Positions 50,664-59,034 of a stretch of DNA of 64,000 bases are shown here, in pieces. The number at the start of each line of letters is the position of its first letter. Position 1 is the first letter of the stretch. The notes under the pieces were generated by a model. It did not search any database and was not told where the DNA came from. It was given only the letters and a program-made list of their open reading frames with translations. The stretch is from CAVZTX01 sp963778375. GTDB taxonomy: Bacteria; Chloroflexota; Ktedonobacteria; Ktedonobacterales; Ktedonobacteraceae. A program made the position numbers and the translations under genes. The stretch is from the NCBI GenBank assembly GCA_963778375.1, contig CAVZTX010000017.1, forward strand, positions 1 to 64,000, read 5' to 3'.

Positions 50664-53117
50664 TTATTCTAGCTCCCCGCTCATCTCAACGATCAGAGAA
50701 TTTCCATCATAGGTGATTTCTTTGGCGCCTGTACCGGAGCTATCCATGCCCGCCCCCTGTTCCTCAGAGACCAACAGGAGAGAAAACGTTCTCGTCATAG
50801 GCATACCTGCATAAGCTCCCTGTCTTTGTCCAATATGCAGGCGTTTCTGCGCGTCATCCCAATGCAATTCTATCGTCGAAAAGGCTCTGTCTTCGTAGCC
50901 ATACGTATCCCCCTCGTCCTCATAGAGCATAAAGGTGGAATCCTGTCCCTGGTAGATACGCAACTGGAGAGAGGAGTTCCTTCCGGCTTCCGCCGTCGAT
51001 TGGATATGCGGGCCAAAGGGTACAATGGATCCCGCGCGTACGAACAGTGGGAGGATCTCTAATGGGGCATCCGCTTCCACTGTTTGCGCTCCTAAAAACC
51101 GTCTCCCCGTCCAGAAATCATACCAATTACTGCCTGCCGGTAAATAGATCTGGCGTGTCTGGGAACGCGGAGGGAGTGTTTGCGACCCGGGAAGATAGTA
51201 CATAGGCTCCGTGACCGGATTTACGAGAAATGCCGGCCCAAAGAGGTATTGATCGGCAATGTTGTAGACCTGGGAATCCTGCCGGAAATCGAAAGCCAGG
51301 GCGCGCAGCATCGTATAATCTTCCAGCGTCACTCGAGCGGCCAGTGAGTAGATGTAGGGCAAGAGATGGTAGCGTAACCGAATGAACGTTACCAGCGTAT
51401 CATAGAAACGCGAACCGGGCTCCCCAAAGCGCCACACTTCACGCGGAGTGTCTGTTCCGTGAGAACGGAACAGAGGAAGAAAGGTCCCGTATTGGAAAAA
51501 GCGCACATAAAATTCGCGGTAGCCGAGGTCCTCACATCCGTCTGGAAAGTCCCCATCCCAGAACCACAGGTCTTTTTTTGAGACAAAAAAGGCGCCAATA
51601 TCTGCTGTCCAGTAGGGTAAGCCGGTCACACAGAAATTGATGCCTGCCGCGATTTGCCGTTTGAACGTCTGCCACTTTGCCGAAATATCGCCTGACCAGG
51701 TGATGGTGCCATAACGCTGCTGCCCCGCGTATGCGGAACGGGTCAGATTGACGACCCGTTTGCTGCTGGTGGTCAGGCGCTGACCCTCATAGATGCCCCG
51801 GCTGTGCTGCAGCGAGTAGGCGTTGATATACTGGGGATCGAGGTACTTTTTTGCCTCTTCCGTATTTAATCTTCGGCGTTCTTCGGGTTCGGGTTTTGTA
51901 TCGCCCGTCCAATCTGCTTCAAAAGGCTCGGTACAATCGCACCACCAGGCGTCCACACCCAGGGAGAAGAGTCCTTCGTTCGCCTGCTTCCAGTAGAGCG
52001 CTCTTGCCTGCTCATCAAAGGCATTGTACGTGACCTGGTCTCCCAGCAGAAAGCCGTGTTCGAGCATCTCTCGGTGGTTGGGGCCATGATTATTCATGGT
52101 TGGCCAGATGGAAACCATCAGCCTGGCCTGTAAGCGGTGGAGTTCTTCTGTCATGGCCTGTGGGTTGGGGAAACGTGCTGGATCGAGGGATTTTTGCCCC
52201 CAGAAGTCTCCCGGCCAGGAACGCCAGTCGAGCACGATGCCGTCAAGGGGTACCTGGCGTTGTCGATATTCCTTGACCACCGAGATGAGTTCTTCCTGCG
52301 AAGCGTAGCGTTCTTTCGATTGGAGATAGCCAAAGACCCATTGCGGCAACATGGGGACCTTGCCGGTCAGGAAGCGGAAGCCCTGGATAATCTGATCAAA
52401 TTCCGGCCCGTAGAGAAAATAAAAATCAAGTTCGTCGTGGATATCGCACCAGAGGAAAGACCCCTGCTCGTCATCATGAAAAGTCATCAGGGAATAACAA
52501 TCCAGCAAGATTCCATAGCCGTTGGTTGAGAGGAGCATCGGGACCACGGCTTTCAAATTTTCCTGATAGAGATCCTGGTGTGTTCCCCGAAGATTCAAGA
52601 AGCCTTCTTCATGCGACCCCAGGCCATACAGCGCTTCCCCCTCGCTCCATACGCATTCCAGCCGGGTGTGATAGGCTTGCCGGTCAACGACTTGCCTGAC
52701 GCCTTCAACCTTCACACGCGCCCCATCAGCGCCCTGGACATCTGCTCGTACCAGTGTCTCTTCAAAAATAGAGCGCAATACCGGTGCCGGGGTAAGTGTT
52801 TTCCCTCCTCGTTCAGGTTCTCTAGTCAGCACGTGACCCTGGCGATCGCGGTAGACGAACGCCGCTGTCTCTTTCTGAATCTGGATTTCGATGGCCAAGG
52901 TGGAAAAGGTGAGCAGGTGCGGCGTCTCTTGCACCTCGTAAGCGACTCCTGGCAGCGGCCGGGCCACAATCATAAGGCTTTCACGGGCGGATGGAGATGC
53001 TTCCAGGGTGTAACGCACGCGAACGATGTTGGCAGCATAGGGAATAAGTTGCAGGTCACCTTCGCTTGTTTCGATGCGGAGACCGTCCGGCTGTGCATCA
53101 TATGAGGTTACTTTCAA
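50664..53117 (-). CDS. GH31 alpha-glycosidase, probable alpha-xylosidase
   Basis: This 817-residue protein cleaves terminal alpha-linked sugars with retention. The N-terminal beta-sandwich has YGLGSHEEGFLNLRGT. The barrel has VPMLPQWVFGYLQSKERYAS, GIVLDWRSWPGDFWGQ, the nucleophile aspartate in DAWWCDCTEPFEADW near residue 392, and the acid/base in TITWSGDISAKWQTF near residue 475. The motifs KERYASQEEL and WCDCTEPFE match XylS/YicI-like xylosidases better than glucosidases, but GH31 specificity is hard to fix. The start is a TTG at 53117 after GGGAGATGCTATC. No signal peptide is seen, so it works in the cytoplasm on imported oligosaccharides. It is the last gene on this strand after the enolase-like gene. 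Confidence 0.9.
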   Translation of the reverse strand: MKVTSYDAQPDGLRIETSEGDLQLIPYAANIVRVRYTLEASPSARESLMIVARPLPGVAYEVQETPHLLTFSTLAIEIQIQKETAAFVYRDRQGHVLTREPERGGKTLTPAPVLRSIFEETLVRADVQGADGARVKVEGVRQVVDRQAYHTRLECVWSEGEALYGLGSHEEGFLNLRGTHQDLYQENLKAVVPMLLSTNGYGILLDCYSLMTFHDDEQGSFLWCDIHDELDFYFLYGPEFDQIIQGFRFLTGKVPMLPQWVFGYLQSKERYASQEELISVVKEYRQRQVPLDGIVLDWRSWPGDFWGQKSLDPARFPNPQAMTEELHRLQARLMVSIWPTMNNHGPNHREMLEHGFLLGDQVTYNAFDEQARALYWKQANEGLFSLGVDAWWCDCTEPFEADWTGDTKPEPEERRRLNTEEAKKYLDPQYINAYSLQHSRGIYEGQRLTTSSKRVVNLTRSAYAGQQRYGTITWSGDISAKWQTFKRQIAAGINFCVTGLPYWTADIGAFFVSKKDLWFWDGDFPDGCEDLGYREFYVRFFQYGTFLPLFRSHGTDTPREVWRFGEPGSRFYDTLVTFIRLRYHLLPYIYSLAARVTLEDYTMLRALAFDFRQDSQVYNIADQYLFGPAFLVNPVTEPMYYLPGSQTLPPRSQTRQIYLPAGSNWYDFWTGRRFLGAQTVEADAPLEILPLFVRAGSIVPFGPHIQSTAEAGRNSSLQLRIYQGQDSTFMLYEDEGDTYGYEDRAFSTIELHWDDAQKRLHIGQRQGAYAGMPMTRTFSLLLVSEEQGAGMDSSGTGAKEITYDGNSLIVEMSGELE

Positions 53118-53178
53118 GATAGCATCTCCCGTGTCGTCTTCCCCGATAGGCGTTTCTCAGCGCCGGAGGAGGCTGCTT

Positions 53179-54261
53179 TTAGATTTGTTCCGCCAGGGTA
53201 TTGCGGCCCTGTTGTTGCCAGAGGCGCTCGAATCCCAACCCGATGGTCTGGGGCGCGTGGACCAGCCCCTGAGCATCAACACATTCCTCTCGCACTACCG
53301 GATTGCTGAGCACCAGCGACTCATAGTAGGTGGTGTTGGAAATGGCCATGCACAGGTGTTGATGGATAAGCCCCGGTCCGTGAACTTCAGCGCGCAAGCG
53401 AAACGCGTCGGCCAGATGGGCAATGCGCATCGCGCCGGTAATGCCCCCGCGCAAGTTCCAGCTCGTGCGCACAAAGGTTGCACAACCTGCCGCAATAAAA
53501 TCGGCGGTATTCATATGCGCTCCGTCCGACGTTTCCGCCACATTCAACGGCACCTTCACTGACTGTGCGAGCTGCTTGTAGGCCGAGATACTGAATTCGC
53601 GCATCGGTTCTTCATACCAGAGGTAATCCGCCTCAGCAAGCGCATAGCCCAGGTAGATTGCGTCAGGAAGATCAAAACCGGCGGACCCGTCATACATCAG
53701 GGGAAGATCTGGCCCGACATGCGCACGTAAGGCCTGGCAGAGCCTAGCGTCCTGGCGAGCGTCCCCCCAGGCGTGTAGTTTGATCGCATGGTAGCCCAGC
53801 GCCAAGCATTGATCGGCGACATCGAGATACTCTTCAATCGATGCAAAGGTCACGGTACTGGCATAGGCTGGAATGCTTTCCCGAAACCCGCCCAGCAGGC
53901 GGTACAGGGGCAGGCCCGCGGCTTTGCCCGCGATATCCCAGAGCGCGGCGTCGATGAGTCCATGGATGTAGATGGGAAATTCCTCCACTCTATCCAATTC
54001 CCACAGGCGATGCCAGATCCATTCCCGTTGCAATGGGTTCTGTCCCACTAACTCGTCGCGCAATCGGCGTTCAACCAGGTCGGCGACGATCGACCCTCGT
54101 AGTACCGGAACCACACCCTCAATTCCCTCATCCGTCTGGACGCGCAGAACTGCATGAATGCCAGGGCCATCAGATCCTGGCAAACCATTGCGCCAGCGAA
54201 AAGCAGGCTCAACAGCTCTGGCCGGACGAAGTTCTACCTGGATCCCGCGAATACGTATCAT
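53179..54261 (-). CDS. Enolase-superfamily enzyme (mandelate racemase/muconate lactonizing type)
   Basis: This 360-residue protein has a capping domain beginning IRIRGIQVELRP and ending HGLIDAALWDIAGKAAGLPLYRLLGG. The barrel has the KxH-type base in HAIKLHAWGDARQD and three metal acids in MYDGSAG, WYEEPM and VAETSDG. A late His in VHGPGLIHQHL could be the second base. Such enzymes take a proton next to a carboxylate, often dehydrating sugar acids. Beside a fucosidase and xylosidase, a dehydratase for a sugar acid such as fuconate or xylonate is a fair guess, but the substrate is not shown. ATG 54261 has AAGGAAACAT upstream. The gap to GH31 is 61 bases. Confidence 0.85.
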   Translation of the reverse strand: MIRIRGIQVELRPARAVEPAFRWRNGLPGSDGPGIHAVLRVQTDEGIEGVVPVLRGSIVADLVERRLRDELVGQNPLQREWIWHRLWELDRVEEFPIYIHGLIDAALWDIAGKAAGLPLYRLLGGFRESIPAYASTVTFASIEEYLDVADQCLALGYHAIKLHAWGDARQDARLCQALRAHVGPDLPLMYDGSAGFDLPDAIYLGYALAEADYLWYEEPMREFSISAYKQLAQSVKVPLNVAETSDGAHMNTADFIAAGCATFVRTSWNLRGGITGAMRIAHLADAFRLRAEVHGPGLIHQHLCMAISNTTYYESLVLSNPVVREECVDAQGLVHAPQTIGLGFERLWQQQGRNTLAEQI

Positions 54262-54311
54262 ATGTTTCCTTCTTGAGTGAATGAGGAAGTCACGGCTTCG
54301 ACAAACCAGTC

Positions 54312-55340
54312 TTATGCTCGTGGTTTGTAGGGGCCGGTACTTTGCCGAATGGTTAAAGGGACTTGCAGTAAGGTCTGGGCCGGAAGGGTGTGGGGCTCAT
54401 CGAGTTGTCGAATGAGCATCTCCGCGGCAAGTCGTCCGAGTTCCTGATAGGGAAAATCGATGGAGGTCATCACGGGATGCATCATTTCGGCCAGATGCGA
54501 GGGCAGCATGGTCACTACAGAAAAATCCTCGGGAATACGCAGACCGCGTTCCTGAACAGCCCGCAAAATACTGCCGACCACCCAGGAATTGATAGTGATG
54601 ATGCCGGTGAGAGCGGGCCTTTCCTCCAGAATGCTGCGCACCAGCTCATAGCCTTTCTGAGGATCGGGCGGACAGGGATAGGTCTGCCCGCGCAAACCGA
54701 GCCGGGCAATGCTCTGTTCAAAGCTTTGCGTGGAACGGATTGCGTAGGCTGCTCCCTGGCTCATGGCCGGACCGATGTTCAGAAAGGCAATATCTTGATG
54801 CCCGAGTCCCGCCAGGTGCTCAACGCCGGTGCGTATGGCCGCAGGAAAATCCAGATCGACAAAACTCGTGCCATCGTTTTCGGGGGAATTGTCGTGACCA
54901 TGGCCAATCATGACGAAAGGGTACCCTCGTTCCTTCATGATGGCAACACGTGGGTCCTTCATGCGGATTTCCATCAGGATCACACCTTCGATGAAGCCTC
55001 GCTTGATCATTTGCAACACGCCCTGATCTTGATCCTGGCTTGACCAGAGGAAGAGGCCATAGTTGCGTTCCGTCGTCACAGTGGACGCGCCTTCGATAAA
55101 CTCCAACTGCAAAGCAGAAAGACCAGGGCCCGCGGCAGGATAGAGGATGCCGATGGTATGCGTACGCTTACTGCGCAGGGCCTGCCCCATGGCATGGGGC
55201 AGGTAATTCAACTCTTCGATGGCCTGTAAGACCCTGGCCCGAGCCTTTTCGGAGACGGGCCGTTTCCCGCTGAGGGTGTAGGAAACTGTGCTGACCGTGA
55301 CTCCTGCTCGCTTAGCGACATCAACGATAGTAATACCCAC
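54312..55340 (-). CDS. LacI-family repressor
   Basis: This 342-residue protein has a GTG start at 55340 after AAGGAAG. The N-terminal helix-turn-helix is TIVDVAKRAGVTVSTVSYTLSGKRPVSEKARARV, and the hinge helix ends LPHAMGQALRSKRTHTIGIL. A periplasmic-binding-protein-like sugar domain follows. The last part has VTMLPSHLAEMMHPVMTSIDFPYQELGRLAAEML. It is divergent from the ABC operon. Its likely operators are a perfect 18-base palindrome just after the ABC promoter's start site and a second one beside its own start, so it should repress both until a sugar binds. The inducer is not known. Confidence 0.92.
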   Translation of the reverse strand: MGITIVDVAKRAGVTVSTVSYTLSGKRPVSEKARARVLQAIEELNYLPHAMGQALRSKRTHTIGILYPAAGPGLSALQLEFIEGASTVTTERNYGLFLWSSQDQDQGVLQMIKRGFIEGVILMEIRMKDPRVAIMKERGYPFVMIGHGHDNSPENDGTSFVDLDFPAAIRTGVEHLAGLGHQDIAFLNIGPAMSQGAAYAIRSTQSFEQSIARLGLRGQTYPCPPDPQKGYELVRSILEERPALTGIITINSWVVGSILRAVQERGLRIPEDFSVVTMLPSHLAEMMHPVMTSIDFPYQELGRLAAEMLIRQLDEPHTLPAQTLLQVPLTIRQSTGPYKPRA

Positions 55341-55383
55341 TGGATGACTTCCTTCTTTGTATCAAGGCTGTCTCTTTTTCATA

Positions 55384-55395
55384 CGAAACGTTTCT
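55384..55395. promoter_or_regulatory. LacI-family operator near the repressor start
   Basis: CGAAACGTTTCT differs by one base from the core of the perfect operator at 55479 (CGAAACGTTTCG). It lies 44 bases upstream of the repressor's GTG, fitting autoregulation. Confidence 0.65.
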
Positions 55396-55436
55396 CTTCT
55401 TGTATTGTAAATTGTTTCCATTTTGGTTGTCAAGCC

Positions 55437-55496
55437 TTGACTTTCTGCTTCGCTTTGACTATACTGATCTCTAGAGTGATGCGAAACGTTTCGCAT
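55437..55496 (+). promoter_or_regulatory. ABC-operon promoter with perfect LacI-type operator
   Basis: TTGACT (55437-55442) and TATACT (55460-55465) are spaced by 17 bases. The 18-base perfect palindrome ATGCGAAACGTTTCGCAT lies at 55479-55496, seven or so bases after the expected transcription start. A bound LacI repressor would block initiation. The 5' leader to the substrate-binding protein gene is about 330 bases and shows no other gene. Confidence 0.85.
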
Positions 55497-55802
55497 GAAA
55501 AAGAGATAGCAGAGATTTTTACTGGCCCGGCTTGCAGACAGAACATGCATGAAAGGAGGGTGGTTATCTCACGGATGAATTGTCATCCGTACTTACAGAC
55601 GTAGGTATCTTTCGGGGTTCGTTTTTTTGTTGGCCGCCTGTGGTGGCGTTCATTCCTGACTACATCAGCCATGGCGCCTGGCGCTGTGGCTGGAGCAAGC
55701 ATGCTGGCCGACGTCTGCCCATGCTCGTCTCATGTGAAGCGTTGTTGCTTATTTCGCGATGAGTGTTTCCCACTCATCGTCCCTGAGTTAGGAGTTTCTA
55801 CG

Positions 55803-57152
55803 ATGCAACGCCTCTTTCGCGCACCCCTGCGCTTCCAGAAGCGCATGACGATCCCGCTTCTGGTCGCGCTCTTTTCGCTCTCGTCCATATTGCTCGCTGC
55901 CTGCGGCGGATCTTCATCCAGCGGCGGATCTTCATCCAAAATCACCCTGACGGTACTTGAGAGCGTGGGTTGGGTCCATCAACCCGAGATGGATCTCGCC
56001 AAGCAGTTCGAGGCCAAGACTGGCATCCACATCCAATACCAGATCATCCCGGCCGCCAACTACTTCCAGGTCCTCAAAACCAAGCTCAACTCGGGCCAGG
56101 GACCGGACATCTTCGGCGGTCAGAGCGGCGTGTCCGACCTGAAGGTCAACTACAACGTTGAGGCGAACGCCGTCGATCTGTCGAACCAGGAGTGGGTGAA
56201 GCGGGAAGATCCGGCCGCTGTTTCCCAGGCGACCGTCAACGGCAAGGTGTATGGCCAGGAAATCTGGGACATCTACAGCGGGTATTGGGTCATCGTCTAC
56301 AACAAGGACATCTTCCAGAAGGTGGGGATCACTAGCGTCCCGGCGACGTACAACGATTTCGTGGCCGATTGCGCCAAGATCAAGGCCGCCGGCATCACCC
56401 CGATCTACGAGCCAATCAGCGACGGATGGCATCACGTCCTGTGGTTCCCTGAGATCGGCGCCCGGATGGAGCAGCTCGAGCCTGGCCTCTATGCCAAGCT
56501 CAACGCGAACCAGGCGACCCTCGCCGGTGACCCGGCCGCCAACACGGCCATGACCCAGATCAACGAGCTGTACCAGAAGGGGTACTTCGGTTCCAGCGCG
56601 TTGTCCGACCAGTTCGCCAACACTGAAAAGGAGATGGCCAGCGGGAAGTTCGCGATGACGATCAATAGTCTTACCGAACCGGGCGCCATCAATGCCGCCT
56701 ACCCGAGCGTCCAGGCGTCGAGCTTCGGCTTCTTCCCCCTCCCAATCCTCGACAACCAGTTGCTCCCGACGCACCCGGCGGCCCCGACCAATTTCATCTA
56801 CTCGAAGGGGTCGCACATCGCGCAGGCCGAGCAGTACCTCGACTTCCTCGCTGAGCCGGCGAACCTGCAGTACTACGTCGACCACGATACCCTCTCGGAG
56901 ACGGTGGACTTCACAGGCGTCAAGGCCAAGTGGACGCAGGAACAGCAGGCGTTTCTCAACCAGTACCAGGCTGCAACGACCCTCGTCCTTCAGGACGGCG
57001 TCAACTACGTGAACCCGCAGTGGATCGACATCGGCAAGGACATGACCGCCATGTTCACGCGCCAGGAGACGCCCCATCAGGCGTTGGTGGCCACCGACAC
57101 GCGGCGGAAGCAGGAGGCACAGGCCGCCCATGACTCGGCCTGGCAGCAGTAA
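55803..57152 (+). CDS. ABC sugar transporter, substrate-binding lipoprotein
   Basis: This 449-residue protein has a lipoprotein signal ending LLAAC near residue 34, followed by a Gly/Ser-rich linker (GGSSSSGGSSSK). The mature part is a cluster B solute-binding protein: DLAKQFEAKTGIHIQYQII, NSGQGPDIFGG, a linker, and DIYSGYWVIVYNKDIFQKVG. Later comes SGKFAMTINSLTEPGAI. It delivers an oligosaccharide to the two permeases that follow. ATG 55803 has TTAGGAGT upstream; an earlier start without ribosome binding site exists. The codon use is GC-rich compared with the neighbours, which begins around 55930. Confidence 0.92.
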   Translation: MQRLFRAPLRFQKRMTIPLLVALFSLSSILLAACGGSSSSGGSSSKITLTVLESVGWVHQPEMDLAKQFEAKTGIHIQYQIIPAANYFQVLKTKLNSGQGPDIFGGQSGVSDLKVNYNVEANAVDLSNQEWVKREDPAAVSQATVNGKVYGQEIWDIYSGYWVIVYNKDIFQKVGITSVPATYNDFVADCAKIKAAGITPIYEPISDGWHHVLWFPEIGARMEQLEPGLYAKLNANQATLAGDPAANTAMTQINELYQKGYFGSSALSDQFANTEKEMASGKFAMTINSLTEPGAINAAYPSVQASSFGFFPLPILDNQLLPTHPAAPTNFIYSKGSHIAQAEQYLDFLAEPANLQYYVDHDTLSETVDFTGVKAKWTQEQQAFLNQYQAATTLVLQDGVNYVNPQWIDIGKDMTAMFTRQETPHQALVATDTRRKQEAQAAHDSAWQQ

Positions 57153-57233
57153 CCATCGCTTGACCGACGAGCACTCTACGAGACCGGCTGGAGTGATGGC
57201 CGACCGGTCTCGCGAGCCAGCAGGACAGTAAAT

Positions 57234-58208
57234 ATGAATAGATCGACCGAAGTGGCCCGTGACACCTCAGTGCTGCCGGGGCAGGATCTTACTCTGCCCG
57301 GTAGTTCATCCCGATCGGGCCGCTCCTATCGTCCGAGAAACAACTATCCAACGTGGTTCGCCGGTGGGGCACTCGTTCTGTATGGAGTGTTCGTCCTGCT
57401 GCCCAGCCTGCTGGGCCTCGGCTACTCGTTCACGGACTGGAGTGCCTACTCGACTGACCTCCACTGGGTAGGCCTCGCCAACTTCGCGACCATTTTCCAA
57501 CCGAACTCGGAATACGTGGGCGCGATAGTGAACACGGTGATCTTCACCATCGCGACGATCATCCTCAAGACCGTCATCGCGCTCGCACTCGCCGTGCTGC
57601 TCACGAGCGGCGTCCGGCGGCTGGCCTACCTGTATCGAGCGCTCATCTACTTGCCAGCCTTGCTCCCGATGGTGGCCGTCGGCATCGTGTTCAAGTCGAT
57701 CCTCGATCCCGATGTGGGCCTGCTCAACTCGACGCTCAGGTTGGTGGGACTTGGCTTCCTGGCTCAGCAATGGCTCACCAACGTCTCACTCGCCCTCTGG
57801 AGTGTGATCGGCGTCGACACCTGGAAGGGCGTTGGCTACATCATGGTGATCCTCATGGCCGGTCTCCTTGCAATTCCGCGCGACTACTACGAAGCGGCGA
57901 AGATCGACGGCGCTTCGGGCTGGCAGGCTTTCCGCTTCATTACCCTGCCGCTGCTCAGGCCCGTGCTCGCCGTGACGACCGTGCTCAACCTCCTGTACGC
58001 CCTGCGCGTGTTCGACATCGTCTACGTCCTGACAAACGGGGGACCCGGCTACGCGACTAGCACTGTCTACACCACGATCTTCGACGCGTTCTCGCTCGGC
58101 CAGTGGGGCGTCGCCACTGCCCTTTCCACCGTGTTCTTGATCGTGATGCTCGCACTCGGCTACGTGGTCCTTCGGGTCATGCGCCGACGGGAGGTTGCCT
58201 ACTCATGA
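57234..58208 (+). CDS. ABC sugar transporter permease (MalF/UgpA type)
   Basis: This 324-residue protein has six membrane helices after a 40-residue tail, the first being TWFAGGALVLYGVFVLLPSLLGLGY. The EAA loop, which contacts the ATPase, is YYEAAKIDGASGWQAFRFITLPLLRP near residues 220-244. It pairs with the next gene. No ATPase gene is in the operon, which is common where one shared MsmK/UgpC-type ATPase serves several importers. It is GC-rich. The stop overlaps the next start by four bases. Confidence 0.92.
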   Translation: MNRSTEVARDTSVLPGQDLTLPGSSSRSGRSYRPRNNYPTWFAGGALVLYGVFVLLPSLLGLGYSFTDWSAYSTDLHWVGLANFATIFQPNSEYVGAIVNTVIFTIATIILKTVIALALAVLLTSGVRRLAYLYRALIYLPALLPMVAVGIVFKSILDPDVGLLNSTLRLVGLGFLAQQWLTNVSLALWSVIGVDTWKGVGYIMVILMAGLLAIPRDYYEAAKIDGASGWQAFRFITLPLLRPVLAVTTVLNLLYALRVFDIVYVLTNGGPGYATSTVYTTIFDAFSLGQWGVATALSTVFLIVMLALGYVVLRVMRRREVAYS

Positions 58209-59029
58209 ACCCATTGCGCTCGATCCGAACCACCGTCAACAACCTGCTAGCCAGCGGTGCCGGGCTGATCGCCCTCGCGCCGATCTACCTCGTCTTCACG
58301 AACGCACTGAAGACAGTGACTGACGCAAGCTCCATGAACGCCCAACCTCCGCTCAACCCGCAATGGGGCAACTTCGGTGCCGTCATCGACCAGGGCAACC
58401 TGGTGACGGCTTTCTCCAACAGCGTCCTGTATTCCTTCGCATCGACGATCCTCGCTGTTCTCCTTGCCGCTCTTGCCGCCTACGTTCTGGCTCGACACCG
58501 GAGTCGCCGCCACGAGATCATCTACTTGCTTCTCATCATGGGCATCGCCGTTCCGACGAACTACGTCACGCTCATCAAGGTGATGCAGTTGACGCATCTG
58601 ATCGACACCCAGGTCGGAATCATCCTGGTCTACGCGGCGACGCAGATCCCGTTCGACGTCTTCCTGATCTACGCGTTCGTCGACTCGGTGCCCAGGGACC
58701 TCGATGAAGCGGCCTTCATCGACGGCTGCTCGCCGATGCGGGCCTTCTTTTCGATCATCCTTCCGATGTTGACGCCGGTGCTGGTGACCTGCGGGGTCCT
58801 CAACATCCTCAACGTCTGGAACGACTTCCTGACGCCGCTGTACCTGCTGGGCAACAGTGACAACTGGCCGATGACGCTGTCGGTCTACAACTTCTTCGGC
58901 CAGTACGAATCGAACTGGGCGCTCATCTCCGCTGATGTCGTGCTCACGATCCTGCCCGTCATCCTCATCTACGTCGTCGCCCAGCGCTGGATCCTCTCCG
59001 GCCTGTCCGCTGGCGCGGTGAAGGGGTGA
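58205..59029 (+). CDS. ABC sugar transporter permease (MalG/UgpE type)
   Basis: This 274-residue protein has about six membrane helices, the first being SGAGLIALAPIYLVFTNAL. The EAA loop is LDEAAFIDGCSPMRAFFSIILPMLTP near residues 160-185. It forms the channel with the upstream permease. The ATG at 58205 lies within the preceding stop (ATGA); a longer frame upstream is in the wrong context. It shows high third-position GC, and the GC-rich stretch ends just after this gene. Confidence 0.92.
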   Translation: MNPLRSIRTTVNNLLASGAGLIALAPIYLVFTNALKTVTDASSMNAQPPLNPQWGNFGAVIDQGNLVTAFSNSVLYSFASTILAVLLAALAAYVLARHRSRRHEIIYLLLIMGIAVPTNYVTLIKVMQLTHLIDTQVGIILVYAATQIPFDVFLIYAFVDSVPRDLDEAAFIDGCSPMRAFFSIILPMLTPVLVTCGVLNILNVWNDFLTPLYLLGNSDNWPMTLSVYNFFGQYESNWALISADVVLTILPVILIYVVAQRWILSGLSAGAVKG

Positions 59030-59034
59030 GCGCA

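Noticed and set aside
54390..55043. 217-codon plus-strand frame inside the LacI gene
   Set aside because: Antisense shadow of a gene with a clear helix-turn-helix and sugar-binding domain; no ribosome binding site.
55932..57131. A 399-codon open frame on the minus strand opposite the sugar-binding protein
   Set aside because: It mirrors a GC-rich gene whose third-position G/C removes stops on the other strand. The plus strand has the lipoprotein signal and family motifs; the minus frame has low-complexity Arg/Val/Leu-rich sequence and no family features.
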